Assembly: GCA_003224235.1 (NCBI GenBank)
Contig: QHYU01000153.1
Coordinates: 1 to 60,051, forward strand
Reading direction: 5' to 3'
Source of the DNA: Acidobacteriota bacterium
GTDB lineage: Bacteria; Acidobacteriota; Terriglobia; Acidiferrales; UBA7541
Length of the DNA stretch: 60,051 bases
Below are positions 18,435-26,686 of the stretch, one piece after another. Numbering within the stretch: the stretch's first letter is position 1; the number at the start of each line of letters is the position of its first letter. The position numbers and the translations under genes were made by a program. The notes under the pieces are model-generated. The model did not search any database and was not told where the DNA came from. It saw nothing but the letters and a program-made list of their open reading frames with translations.

Positions 18435-19106
18435 TTACAAGGCCCACTGGTTCGATTTCTCGATGAAGTGGAAACCGTAGCGCTGCCAGGAAGTGTCCCG
18501 CCACTCGATGCGCACCACGCGCGCACGCCCCGAGTAACGTTCGCCAGCGCCCCTCCTGAATACCTCCACCAGGGCGTCCTTCGCCAGCGGGACCATACAA
18601 CTGGTCGAGAATCCGCTCGCGCTCACGTCATCGGTGGCGGTCAGCACCTCAAACTTCTTGCCGGTGACGTCCAGCCCGCTTAGCTTCAGGACCACGCTTA
18701 GCCGAACCCGCGTTTCACTCCGGCGTTCCGCCGGTTTGCGGTCTACGGCGGAGTCCACGCGTCTCCGAAGCCCGGTGAGATCTACCGGCTTTTGAAAGTA
18801 GTCAGCCGCGCCGAGATTCAGGCAGAAGTCTTTGTAGTCTTCCGCTGGTTGGCCTGTGATCACGAGAATCGGAATCAACTGGGTCACAGTGAGGGAAGAG
18901 AAAATCTGGCAGAGTTCGAATCCAGAAGACTCCGGCAGCATCAAGTCCAGCAGGATGCAGTCGGGCTTGTGTTGTAGCGCCAAGGCAATGGCCTCGCTCG
19001 CATCGCTGGTCTCGATGATTTCATACGCATCCTGGAGATGCTCACGCAGAAGCTCGCGCATCATTTGGTCGTCTTCCACACACAAGATTCGCGGCATGTT
19101 TTCCAC
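18435..19106 (-). CDS. Response regulator with receiver and PilZ domains (B)
   Basis: This 223-residue protein has a receiver domain (ILCVEDDQMMRELLREHL, phosphoacceptor in CILLDLMLPESSGFELC, Lys in YFQKPVDL) followed by a PilZ-like domain with an Arg-rich entry (ERRSETRVRL) and the DVSASG motif. It is clearly paralogous to the regulator at 23218-23886, sharing among others the segments DCILLDLM, DDVSASGF and the C-terminal FRFVEK/FHFIEK ending. It sits 20 bases upstream of regulator A and 8 bases downstream of the CheY-like gene, so the four genes form one unit. The ATG at 19097 is an alternative start. Confidence 0.88.
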   Translation of the reverse strand: MENMPRILCVEDDQMMRELLREHLQDAYEIIETSDASEAIALALQHKPDCILLDLMLPESSGFELCQIFSSLTVTQLIPILVITGQPAEDYKDFCLNLGAADYFQKPVDLTGLRRRVDSAVDRKPAERRSETRVRLSVVLKLSGLDVTGKKFEVLTATDDVSASGFSTSCMVPLAKDALVEVFRRGAGERYSGRARVVRIEWRDTSWQRYGFHFIEKSNQWAL

Positions 19107-19114
19107 CAGTCTAG

Positions 19115-19507
19115 CTAGCTATTGGAATGCGGCATCCTGGCGCAGGTCAGCCAGCGCTGTAATTGTTCACGGAGCAACTTGAAATCGACCGGCTTCGAAA
19201 CGCAGGCGTTGCAGCCGGCCTGCAGAATGCGCTCCCGTTCGGTCATCATGGCGTGGGCCGTCACGGCGATTACCGGGATATCGCGCAGCGCCGGCTGCTG
19301 GCGCAGCCACGCGGCCAGGCTCAGACCATCATCGGCGCCGAGCTGAACATCCAGCAACACCACATGGGGATGCTCTTTCTCCACCGCCTCGAATCCTGTC
19401 TTCAGGTCCGCAGCAGTCACGACTTCGTAGCCTTCGGCATCCAGCCACTCGCAGAGCAATTCGCGGTTCAACGGGTTATCTTCCACGACCAGGATGCGGG
19501 GCTTCAT
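19115..19507 (-). CDS. CheY/DivK-like single-domain response regulator
   Basis: A 130-residue receiver domain without output domain: acidic pocket LVVEDNPLNRELL, phosphoacceptor Asp in HVVLLDVQLGADDG, Thr in VIAVTAHAMMTERE and Lys in CVSKPVDFKLL. The VEDNPLNRELL opening is typical of receivers that serve as phosphate relays for hybrid kinases. Its start codon overlaps the stop of the hybrid kinase by 4 bases, so it is translationally coupled and is the first candidate target of that kinase. Confidence 0.92.
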   Translation of the reverse strand: MKPRILVVEDNPLNRELLCEWLDAEGYEVVTAADLKTGFEAVEKEHPHVVLLDVQLGADDGLSLAAWLRQQPALRDIPVIAVTAHAMMTERERILQAGCNACVSKPVDFKLLREQLQRWLTCARMPHSNS

Positions 19508-22446
19508 ACGGTCTCCGGGGCGTTCTGGACCATGACTCGCCGGATTTGGTCAAGCAGGGTTTGCTGCCAGGGCTGCTCCTTGCGCAGAAGAAGCTCCGCA
19601 TGCGCGCGGAGACGTATCTCTTCCTCTCGGGTCAGGTCTTTACTGGTCAGGATGAAAACGGGAAGATCGGCGGTTCGCGGGCTGGCCCGCCATTCTGCCA
19701 GCAACTCGGAGCCGCTTACCCTCGGCAGTAGCAAATCCAGAATGACCAGTTGCGGCAGGGAAGTGGCCACCTGAGCGCGGGCCTCGGCACCATCGGAAGC
19801 GGTGGCCACGGCGTAGCCTTGCTCGGTGAGCAATTCGGTGATGACTTCGCGGGTGGGCGTATCGTCTTCGATCACCAGGATGGGCCGCTTGGGTGGCGCG
19901 CCGCCTCTCCGAACCAGGCAGCGTTGGACCGCGGCCAGCAGCGCGGACCGCTCCACCGGCTTGACCAGGTACTCGTCGGCACCGAGCGCCGCGCCCATGC
20001 CGGGTTGATCCACGATCGTCACCACGATGATGGGAACGCTCGCGGTGCGTGCGTCATTCTTCAACTGCAACAGAACCTCCCACCCGGTCGGCTCCATCAG
20101 TATGTCCAGGGTGATTGCGTCAGGCTGGAGCTCCGCCACGATCTCCACGGCACGGCCAGGCTGATTACACAACACCACCTCGTAACCGGAAGCGGTAAGA
20201 TGCGTCTGGATAAGCTGCCCTGCCACGGGGTCATCCTCAATCACAAGAATCCGCGGTGTCTCCTCAGACTTTCCCCTGAGCGCACTTTTTTGTGGGGCCA
20301 CTGGTGGAACAGCGGCAGCCACTGGCAAACGAAAATGGAAGCAGCTTCCCTGGCCGGGTTGACTATCCAGGGCCAAGCGACTTCCTTGCAGCTCCAGGAG
20401 GCGCCGCGTAATCGCCAGACCCAAGCCCATGCCTTCGGCAGCCTCTCCCGATTTCCGCAGCTGGTAGAAGACCTCGAAGATGCGCTGTTGTTCCTCGGGC
20501 GGAATCCCCGGCCCGGTATCCTGGACAGCGATCCGGACTTCGTCGTTCGTACGGCCGGCCGATAGTTCGACATGGCCGCCTGCCGGGGTAAACTTGATGG
20601 CATTGCCGAGCAGGTTTAACAAAATCTGCTTGAAGCGCGTACGATCGGCGCGAACTGCAAGATCGGGCTCGGCGTGATGCGATATCGTCTGCGACTTCAG
20701 CTCGGCCAGAGGTCGCAGAACGCTGAGAACTTCGGCAAACGCATCCCCAATGGAAACGTTTTCGACGGCCAACGCGATGTGGCCGGCTTCAATCTTGGAC
20801 AGCTCCAGAATGTCGTTGATGAGCCGGAGCAAGTGCTGCCCGCTGGTATGGATGTGCGTGATATAGCGACTCTGGCGCTCATTGAGCGTGCCGTAGCGTT
20901 CGGCACTGAGAAGTTCGGAAAATCCCAGGATGGCATTGAGCGGGGTTCGTAGTTCGTGGCTCATCGTGGAGAGGAATTGATCCTTGAAGCGGCTGGTGCG
21001 CTCAGCTTCTTCCTTGGCACGCACCAAGGCTTGCTCTGCTTGCTTGGCCAAGGTGACATCGCGGAAGACAACCACGCCACCGCGCACCGTGCCGTCTTCG
21101 TGTTTGAGCGGACGCCCGGTAACGTTCACCCAAACGCCTCCTGGGGTGTTAGGGTTGCGGACGAACAGCTCGGCCCCGTCTACCGCTTCGCCCCGCATCG
21201 CCCGCGCCAGAGGGAGGTCCTCAGGCGAATAGGGAGTGATCGTATCCGGCAGATAGACGCCATAGCGTTTTGTCCACTCGGCGGGCGGCACATCCGTCGC
21301 GCCAAGCCCCATGATTTGCTCTGCAGCGGGATTAAAGAACAAGAACTTGCCGTTCTCGTCGGCTACGGCCACGCCATCGCCCATGCTGCCAAGGATCGAT
21401 TGCAAGATTTCCTTCTGCTGCCGGAGTTCCTCCTGCGCCCGCTTGCGCTCGGTGATGTCAGTGGAAATGCCGCAGACTGCGTAGGCAAACCCGAGGAAAT
21501 GGCGGAGCGTAAACTTAATCGCAATGTAGGTGTGTAACCCGTCGTCGGAAGGGGCGACTTCCTCGAACTCCAAGGGAGTTCCGGCCCGCAGCACTTTTTC
21601 GTCGTTACTGCGAAAATTGTCGGCCATCTCCTTCGGAAAGAGGTCATAGTCTGTCTTGCCTTCGACTTGAGCCCTGGTGACGTGAAAAAGGTCCTCGAAC
21701 CGGCGGTTCACCAAAATGTATCGGCCCTGCGTGTCTTTGACATAGATGACCGCTGGTGAGTTATCCAGGACGGCCTGCAGTCGCTGCTCACTCTCCCGCA
21801 CGGCCTCTTCCGCTCGCTGGCGCTTCTTGATTTCGTGATTGATGGCCATGCCCGCCAGAGGAAGGATCGCAAGAGCCAGGACACTTCCAAAAACGATGAT
21901 GTAAATTGTGGCTCGGGCACTTGCCTTCACCTCCTCATTGCGCTTCTTCAGCGATTCCCGCTCTTCGTTCTCCATCTCCTCGATTAAGGCCTGGATCTCA
22001 TCCATCACCTGCTTTCCTTTGTTCGTCTGGACGCTCTGCCAAGCGGTCTCAGGTCCCCTGCTTTCTCGCAGGTCGATCATTTCTTGCAGCAGTGCCAGCC
22101 TTCTTTTGACCAAAGGCTCCAGGGTGTCGAGGCGCCCGAGTTGGCGGGGATTATCCGCGGTTAGTTTCCGGAGACTGTTGAGTTCCTGATCGAGCCGCTC
22201 ACGCGCTGTCCAGTAAGGTTGCAGATAGATCCTATCGGCGGTCATGACATATCCGCGCGCCCCGCTCTCGGCTGCCGAGGAGTTGGAGATCACCCCTCCT
22301 AGATTCTCGAGAACCTCTCGGGTATGCGTGACCCAGTCCGCGTTAGCCTCGAAGCGGGTCGTCGTGCGATACGAAACGATGCCAATGGACAACAGGACGA
22401 CCAGCGCCAGACTGAATCCCACACCGATCATTCTTCGCGGGTTCAT
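19504..22446 (-). CDS. Hybrid sensor histidine kinase: CHASE3-PAS-PAS-HisKA-HATPase-REC-REC
   Basis: A 980-residue membrane kinase. One helix (about residues 8-28) and another (about 180-205) bracket a CHASE3-type extracellular domain containing ESGARGYVMT. Two PAS domains follow (LQAVLDNSPAVIYVKD near 225 and LQSILGSMGDGVAVADENG near 350), linked by a TERKRAQEELRQ segment. The phosphoacceptor His is in STMSHELRTPLNAILGFSE, and the ATPase shows NAIKFTPAGG, DTGPGIPPEE and GMGLGLAI. Two receiver domains end the protein, each with its Asp (ITLDILMEPTGW and VILDLLLPRVSG). The signal sensed is unknown; CHASE3 and PAS suggest combined extracytoplasmic and cytoplasmic input. It heads the operon with the single receiver and two receiver-PilZ genes. 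Confidence 0.93.
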   Translation of the reverse strand: MNPRRMIGVGFSLALVVLLSIGIVSYRTTTRFEANADWVTHTREVLENLGGVISNSSAAESGARGYVMTADRIYLQPYWTARERLDQELNSLRKLTADNPRQLGRLDTLEPLVKRRLALLQEMIDLRESRGPETAWQSVQTNKGKQVMDEIQALIEEMENEERESLKKRNEEVKASARATIYIIVFGSVLALAILPLAGMAINHEIKKRQRAEEAVRESEQRLQAVLDNSPAVIYVKDTQGRYILVNRRFEDLFHVTRAQVEGKTDYDLFPKEMADNFRSNDEKVLRAGTPLEFEEVAPSDDGLHTYIAIKFTLRHFLGFAYAVCGISTDITERKRAQEELRQQKEILQSILGSMGDGVAVADENGKFLFFNPAAEQIMGLGATDVPPAEWTKRYGVYLPDTITPYSPEDLPLARAMRGEAVDGAELFVRNPNTPGGVWVNVTGRPLKHEDGTVRGGVVVFRDVTLAKQAEQALVRAKEEAERTSRFKDQFLSTMSHELRTPLNAILGFSELLSAERYGTLNERQSRYITHIHTSGQHLLRLINDILELSKIEAGHIALAVENVSIGDAFAEVLSVLRPLAELKSQTISHHAEPDLAVRADRTRFKQILLNLLGNAIKFTPAGGHVELSAGRTNDEVRIAVQDTGPGIPPEEQQRIFEVFYQLRKSGEAAEGMGLGLAITRRLLELQGSRLALDSQPGQGSCFHFRLPVAAAVPPVAPQKSALRGKSEETPRILVIEDDPVAGQLIQTHLTASGYEVVLCNQPGRAVEIVAELQPDAITLDILMEPTGWEVLLQLKNDARTASVPIIVVTIVDQPGMGAALGADEYLVKPVERSALLAAVQRCLVRRGGAPPKRPILVIEDDTPTREVITELLTEQGYAVATASDGAEARAQVATSLPQLVILDLLLPRVSGSELLAEWRASPRTADLPVFILTSKDLTREEEIRLRAHAELLLRKEQPWQQTLLDQIRRVMVQNAPETV

Positions 22447-22856
22447 CTTTGCTCTTTCTGGACGGCGACCGGCAGTCCTGTGTTATGGATCAGAGCTTCC
22501 AACCCGTGCACCGCGAAGCGTCCCACCAGCCGAGAGTGAACGGCCGATTTTCTATCCTCGAACGAAGTTTCGAAAGACTTCTGCCCAAGTAATTTTATTC
22601 GGTGAGCGGATTCGCTCCCAAAATTTCGGCGCTCATGGCCCAATTAGTTATCATCCCACCATGGCGCAAGACATGGGAGACAGGATCCACACCGAAGTCA
22701 AAGACATCATCCTAGCCCTTGTCTTTCTAACGAGGCCTCTTCAGCCTCCGCAAATCTCCTGGTTCCCCTTGAGGAGTCGTTTCTCCAGTTTGGGTATTTA
22801 CTGATAGGCGTTTTACTCTCCAAGGCGCTAATACTTTTCGGGGGTTTCTCTATATC
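22447..22856. other. Intergenic region between the hybrid kinase and the receiver remnant
   Basis: About 410 bases with no convincing gene on either strand. It must hold the promoter of the minus-strand kinase operon, but I could not pick a clear -35/-10 pair. Confidence 0.5.
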
Positions 22857-23190
22857 TTGCAAGGGTCGGAGACGATCCTGCTGGTGGAAGACGAAGAATC
22901 ACTTCGGACACTCACTCGTATTTTGCTTACCCAAACTGGCTACACCGTACTGGAGGCAAATAGTGGGGCCCAAGCCCTTGACATTGCTCAGCGGCACGAA
23001 GGTCCCAGGCTATACGGAACACGCCATCCCCAGTCGTGGAGTTCTGGATCCAGGCATTCTCCTCCTGCAAAAGCCCTTCACTCGGGAAATCCTGACGCGC
23101 AAGGTGCGCGAGGCTCTCGGCGCAGATAAGCTTCAGAAGGCGGGGCTACCAGTAGAGTTGATCCTAGGAGCGGATAAGGACAAAACCTAG
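22857..23190 (+). pseudogene. Remnant of a receiver domain, probably the C-terminus of a lost hybrid kinase
   Basis: From 22857 the frame reads a normal receiver start (GSETILLVEDEESLRTLTRI, then LEANSGAQALDIAQRHEGP). The expected middle with the phosphoacceptor Asp is missing. The sequence then jumps, in the +1 frame, to PGYTEHAI and VLDPGILLLQKPFTREILT, the usual end of receivers attached to hybrid kinases. About 40 codons and the frame were lost at a single junction near 22998-23012. No intact product is possible. Together with the receiver-PilZ gene just downstream it looks like what is left of a second kinase/regulator cluster. Confidence 0.75.
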
Positions 23191-23217
23191 CGCTCCAAGA
23201 GGACAGAAAGCAAAAAA

Positions 23218-23886
23218 GTGCCGCTGATCTTAATCGTTGACGACGATGAGGCCATGCGTGGCCTGATGCGTGAACGGCTTGAGGACGCTTATAAAATCAT
23301 CGACACAGGAAATCCAGAGGAGGCCCTCTCACTCGCCTTACAAAGCAAGCCCGACTGCATACTACTAGATTTGATGATGCCGGAGTTTTCCGGCTTCGAA
23401 CTTTGCCAGACTCTCGCCTCCCTCAGCTTTACCCGGCTGATTCCGATCTTCGTCATCACCGGGGAGCCCGCAGCGAGATATAAAGACTCTTGTATGAATC
23501 TCGGCGCGAAGGAGTACTTCGAAAAGCCGCTGAATTTCGGCCAGCTAAGATCTCGCTTGACCGCAGTGCTGGAGAGCAAGCAGCACGAGCGCCGAGCCGA
23601 AGTGCGCGTCCGGCTGAGAGCGCTCTTGAAGTTGCGGGGAACGGATACCAGTGGGAGAAACTTTGAGCTCCTGACGACTACAGACGACGTGAGCGCAAGC
23701 GGATTCCTGTGCGGCTGTCACGCCTTGCTGGAGAGAGATGCCATTGTGGAGGTTTGGCTTAGGAGCGGCGGGGTAGAACTCCAGGTGGGCAGGGCTCGAA
23801 TGGTGCGCGTCGAATGGCCTAACACAGCTTGGCAGCGCCATGGATTTCGGTTTGTCGAGAAGCCGCACGATTGGATTTTGCGATAG
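23218..23886 (+). CDS. Response regulator with receiver and PilZ domains (C)
   Basis: The 222-residue protein starts at GTG 23218. The receiver has LILIVDDDEAMRGLMRERL, Asp in CILLDLMMPEFSGFELC and Lys in YFEKPLNF; the C-terminal PilZ-like domain has ERRAEVRVRL and DDVSASGF. It is a close paralogue of regulator B (18435-19106), but lies on the opposite strand beyond the kinase, directly after a decayed receiver. No intact kinase is adjacent on its own strand, so it may be phosphorylated by the hybrid kinase across the gap. This is inference. Confidence 0.86.
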   Translation: MPLILIVDDDEAMRGLMRERLEDAYKIIDTGNPEEALSLALQSKPDCILLDLMMPEFSGFELCQTLASLSFTRLIPIFVITGEPAARYKDSCMNLGAKEYFEKPLNFGQLRSRLTAVLESKQHERRAEVRVRLRALLKLRGTDTSGRNFELLTTTDDVSASGFLCGCHALLERDAIVEVWLRSGGVELQVGRARMVRVEWPNTAWQRHGFRFVEKPHDWILR

Positions 23887-24310
23887 AGCCTCATTTCTTT
23901 CTCTCTGGCCCACTCGCATCATCGCCAAAGGCGATCTCCGGGCCCCGAAGAAGAAACACTGCGCGAATGACCTCAGTCGGCGACAGGACTTGCCCGGCGA
24001 TGTGTCGAGTTTGTAGATCTTGCATGCACCCCCGAACCCCTATCCAACTTCCGCCACGCCCTTCAACTGGGACAGTTTAATCGCCTTTTCTTCTTGGCCT
24101 TCTAGCTGTAGGCTGGACCAGTTCTGAAAGGTGAGGAACAACACAACTCCTTCTATACTTGCACGTAGGACTGTCCAGGGTCCGAACAACTGTCCAGTTC
24201 TGGGACACTGATGTGGCCGCCGCCCCAAGCTAAGGCACGTCTTATCAACGACTTGGCAAGTGCGACTTGTGGACTGGCCCGTGCAATACCCTAAGTCGGA
24301 GAGTGAGACT
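23887..24310. other. Intergenic region with candidate activator-binding palindromes
   Basis: No gene is seen in these 424 bases. The region contains a TGGGACA half-site at 24068-24074 and the palindromes listed separately at 24168-24207. A weak -24/-12-like spacing (GG, ten bases, GC) occurs near 24270-24283, just ahead of the exported-protein gene. Confidence 0.4.
24168..24207. promoter_or_regulatory. Possible upstream activator site: two adjacent palindromes
   Basis: GGACTGTCCAGGGTCC (24168-24183) is followed by TGTCC (24191-24195), seven bases, and GGACA (24203-24207). Both are dyads built on the same TGTCC/GGACA half-site. They lie about 105-140 bases before the gene at 24311, a usual distance for sigma-54 activator sites, and an NtrC-type activator is encoded nearby. 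Function is inferred only. Confidence 0.35.
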
Positions 24311-24811
24311 ATGAAGACCAAGCCAATCCGTACCGCCATCACGATGCTCGCTGTCATTTGGGGCTACACTTCGGGCATCCTGCCTGAGGGAGCCCTCAAA
24401 CTGCAAGCCGCCACGGTAGCCTTGGTCGCACGAATGCAGGAAACCACTGGCGTCCAATGGACTGTTCGTCCGGCGACGGAATTCGCGCAACGACCGAACA
24501 TGCACGCCGACGAGGTCACGGTGCGGAGCACCTGGCAATTTGCCCCGGGCCAACAAGTGAGTGCCGAAAGCCGGCTCGTGGGCTCAGAGACCGGCGAAGC
24601 GCGTATCCTCGCGCTTCAGACCACCGGAGGAACCCCTGTTCCGGCCAATGAGAGTTTCCTCTCTCATCCCACTACAACCAAGATGTCGCTGGTGAAAGAG
24701 TTTGACCCGGCGGAAGGTCGTCAAGTCAAGAACAACCGCCTTCTAGTTGTGAGCCACGATGCACACGCCCCCGAACATCGCATCCTGTTCATTAGGGTCT
24801 TGGCTCTATAG
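24311..24811 (+). CDS. Hypothetical exported protein
   Basis: The 166-residue protein is not one I recognise. The ATG at 24311 follows a GGAG nine bases upstream and opens a signal-like N-terminus (MKTKPIRTAITMLAVIWGY). The rest is soluble-looking, with stretches such as VTVRSTWQFAPGQQVSAES and GRQVKNNRLLVVSHDAHAPE but no known motif, cysteine pair or metal site. The frame extends upstream to 24260 without a better start. The gene points toward the convergent NtrC-type activator gene, whose stop is 110 bases away, and has palindromes upstream that may be an activator site. It may be a target of the neighbouring signalling genes; this is speculation. Confidence 0.6.
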   Translation: MKTKPIRTAITMLAVIWGYTSGILPEGALKLQAATVALVARMQETTGVQWTVRPATEFAQRPNMHADEVTVRSTWQFAPGQQVSAESRLVGSETGEARILALQTTGGTPVPANESFLSHPTTTKMSLVKEFDPAEGRQVKNNRLLVVSHDAHAPEHRILFIRVLAL

Positions 24812-24921
24812 ACTCACTCGACTGCTTGGCCGCAAGGTAGGTCCGAGGATCATCCCTGTGTTTCTTTCGCGGTACACCTCAGTCTTTAGCCGGTGGCAGC
24901 CAGCCCGCCAATAAGTTCAAC

Positions 24922-26313
24922 TCAAGGCTTGATTTGCTCAGTTTCCTTCTGTTCTGCCCCGCTCTCGGCCAGAAGCTGATAAAGGGTTGTGCGAGCGATC
25001 CCAAGGATTTCGGCAGCCCGCTTCTTATTGCCTCCCACCCGCGCCAACACCCGCAGAGCATGGCGGCGCTGAAGCTCATCGAGCGGGATTAAATCTTCAT
25101 CTTCCACCGGTTCGCGTTCTGCTGGCTTGCGAAGGGTATCGGGAAAATCCCGCACGTCGATAAGATCTCCCTCTACCATCATACATGCGTGGCCGAGTGC
25201 GTTTTCCAACTCGCGCACGTTGCCAGGCCACATGTACCGGGCGAGCAGGGCCTGAGCGCGGCGTGTGAGACCCCGAATAGGCTTGTTGTATTGCGTGGCG
25301 AAACGCTCCACAAGATAGCGCACCAGGAGTGGCAGGTCTTCCTTGCGCTCGGCGAGCAGCGGGAGCTTGACTTCCACCATGGAGAGCCGGTAGTAGAGGT
25401 CGTCTCGGAATTCCTTATCCGCCACGCGTGCGCGCAAATCACGGTTGGTGGCGGCCACAACCCGCACATCCACTTTGCGGACCGCGGGAGAACCAACGCG
25501 CTGGATCTCCTGGCTCTGGAGCACCCGAAGGAGTTTTGCCTGCGTCGCGAGCGGCATTTCGCCGATTTCGTCGAGGAATAGAGTGCCCCCATTCGCATAT
25601 TCGAATAGACCACTCTTGTCCTGCGTAGCTCCCGTAAAGGCACCCTTGACATAACCGAACAGCTCGCTTTCGAAGAGTGTCTCCACGATCGCTGAGCAAT
25701 TGCATACGGCAAACCTACCCGAAGCGGCAGGGCTAAGCCTATGAAGAGCGCGAGCTACCAGTTCCTTCCCGGTACCGGTTGCCCCGGTAACCAGGACCGT
25801 CCGGAAATGTGGCGCCACGCGGCGGACCCTGGTGAAGACATCCAGCATCAGTGGACTGCGGCCGAGGAGCCCTTCGAATTCATAAACCTTCAGAAGCTCG
25901 CGATCCAGTTGCAAAGTTCGACGTCGCTGCCGGGCCTCTGCCATCAATTGATCGACTCTCTGACGCAACTTCTCCACGGAGAGGGGCTTGTTCAAGTAGT
26001 CGTAGGCGCCCTTCTGGATGGCCTCCACCGCCGCTTCAGTAGAGTAGTGACCCGTCATCAGCATCACGTTTGTACCGGGGTCTGCCTCAAGGATGCGTTC
26101 CAACAATTCCATTCCCCCGATCTTCGGCATCACTAGGTCCAGTAAGACGATCTGAGGGTGCCTGCGCAACACGAGCTCCAGGCCTAGCTCGGGATCCGTG
26201 GTGGTCAGGATCTCAAGATTCTCTTGGGCCAACGCGTCCTTGACGAATTCGAGACTCTGCGGATCGTCATCAATCGCCAAAAGCAAGATGGGAAGTTCAT
26301 CTGCGGTTTTCAT
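24922..26313 (-). CDS. NtrC/AtoC-family sigma-54-dependent response regulator
   Basis: The 463-residue protein has a receiver domain (LLAIDDDPQ; Asp59 in IVLLDLVMPKIGG; Lys in YDYLNKPLSVEKL), an AAA+ domain (GATGTGKELVARAL as Walker A; the sigma-54-contacting GAFTGA in YVKGAFTGATQDKSGLFE; FLDEIGEMP as Walker B) and a C-terminal Fis-type helix-turn-helix (NKKRAAEILGIARTTLYQLL). It would activate -24/-12 promoters with the RpoN encoded at 2963. The ATG at 26313 places the start right before the receiver domain; a TTG at 26334 is less likely. No histidine kinase is adjacent on the same strand. Confidence 0.94.
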   Translation of the reverse strand: MKTADELPILLLAIDDDPQSLEFVKDALAQENLEILTTTDPELGLELVLRRHPQIVLLDLVMPKIGGMELLERILEADPGTNVMLMTGHYSTEAAVEAIQKGAYDYLNKPLSVEKLRQRVDQLMAEARQRRRTLQLDRELLKVYEFEGLLGRSPLMLDVFTRVRRVAPHFRTVLVTGATGTGKELVARALHRLSPAASGRFAVCNCSAIVETLFESELFGYVKGAFTGATQDKSGLFEYANGGTLFLDEIGEMPLATQAKLLRVLQSQEIQRVGSPAVRKVDVRVVAATNRDLRARVADKEFRDDLYYRLSMVEVKLPLLAERKEDLPLLVRYLVERFATQYNKPIRGLTRRAQALLARYMWPGNVRELENALGHACMMVEGDLIDVRDFPDTLRKPAEREPVEDEDLIPLDELQRRHALRVLARVGGNKKRAAEILGIARTTLYQLLAESGAEQKETEQIKP

Positions 26314-26334
26314 ACAAAGTGGGCGCCCGAGCAA

Positions 26335-26686
26335 CAGATGGATTCACAGCGATGCTAGCACTCAATTGTCGTCTACCGTGAGGATGCTTGCCGAGTGAAT
26401 TCTGGCCTGGAAATAGCTTTCCCGCGGATCCATGTGCGCGCAAACTATGCGCTGATTCGCTCTTCTCAGACTGAAGATGCAAAGGATTATCCCCTATTCA
26501 TGCTAAACAGAAGGGGCCTTGCTCCACAGACCTTTGGGCGGACGCCTCCCCAATGAGTTAACACAGGCAGGCCCGATGCCATCCGGCATTATACGAACCC
26601 GCCGGACGAGGCCGCCGCCACACTCCCAATAATCTTGGACTGGACAATGGCAAGCATCGGCTCGCTAACCGCGCTTCAAGCTGGCG
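26335..26686. other. Intergenic region between the activator and the DedA-rhodanese gene
   Basis: About 350 bases with no gene seen. The activator's promoter should lie here, but no clear hexamer pair was found. A short dyad (ATGCC-GGAT-GGCAT, near 26577-26592) lacks a T-run and is not a convincing terminator. Confidence 0.4.

Noticed and set aside
24270-24283. A sigma-54 promoter before the gene at 24311
   Set aside because: Only the GG and GC positions fit; the rest of the -24/-12 consensus does not, so it is not annotated as a promoter.
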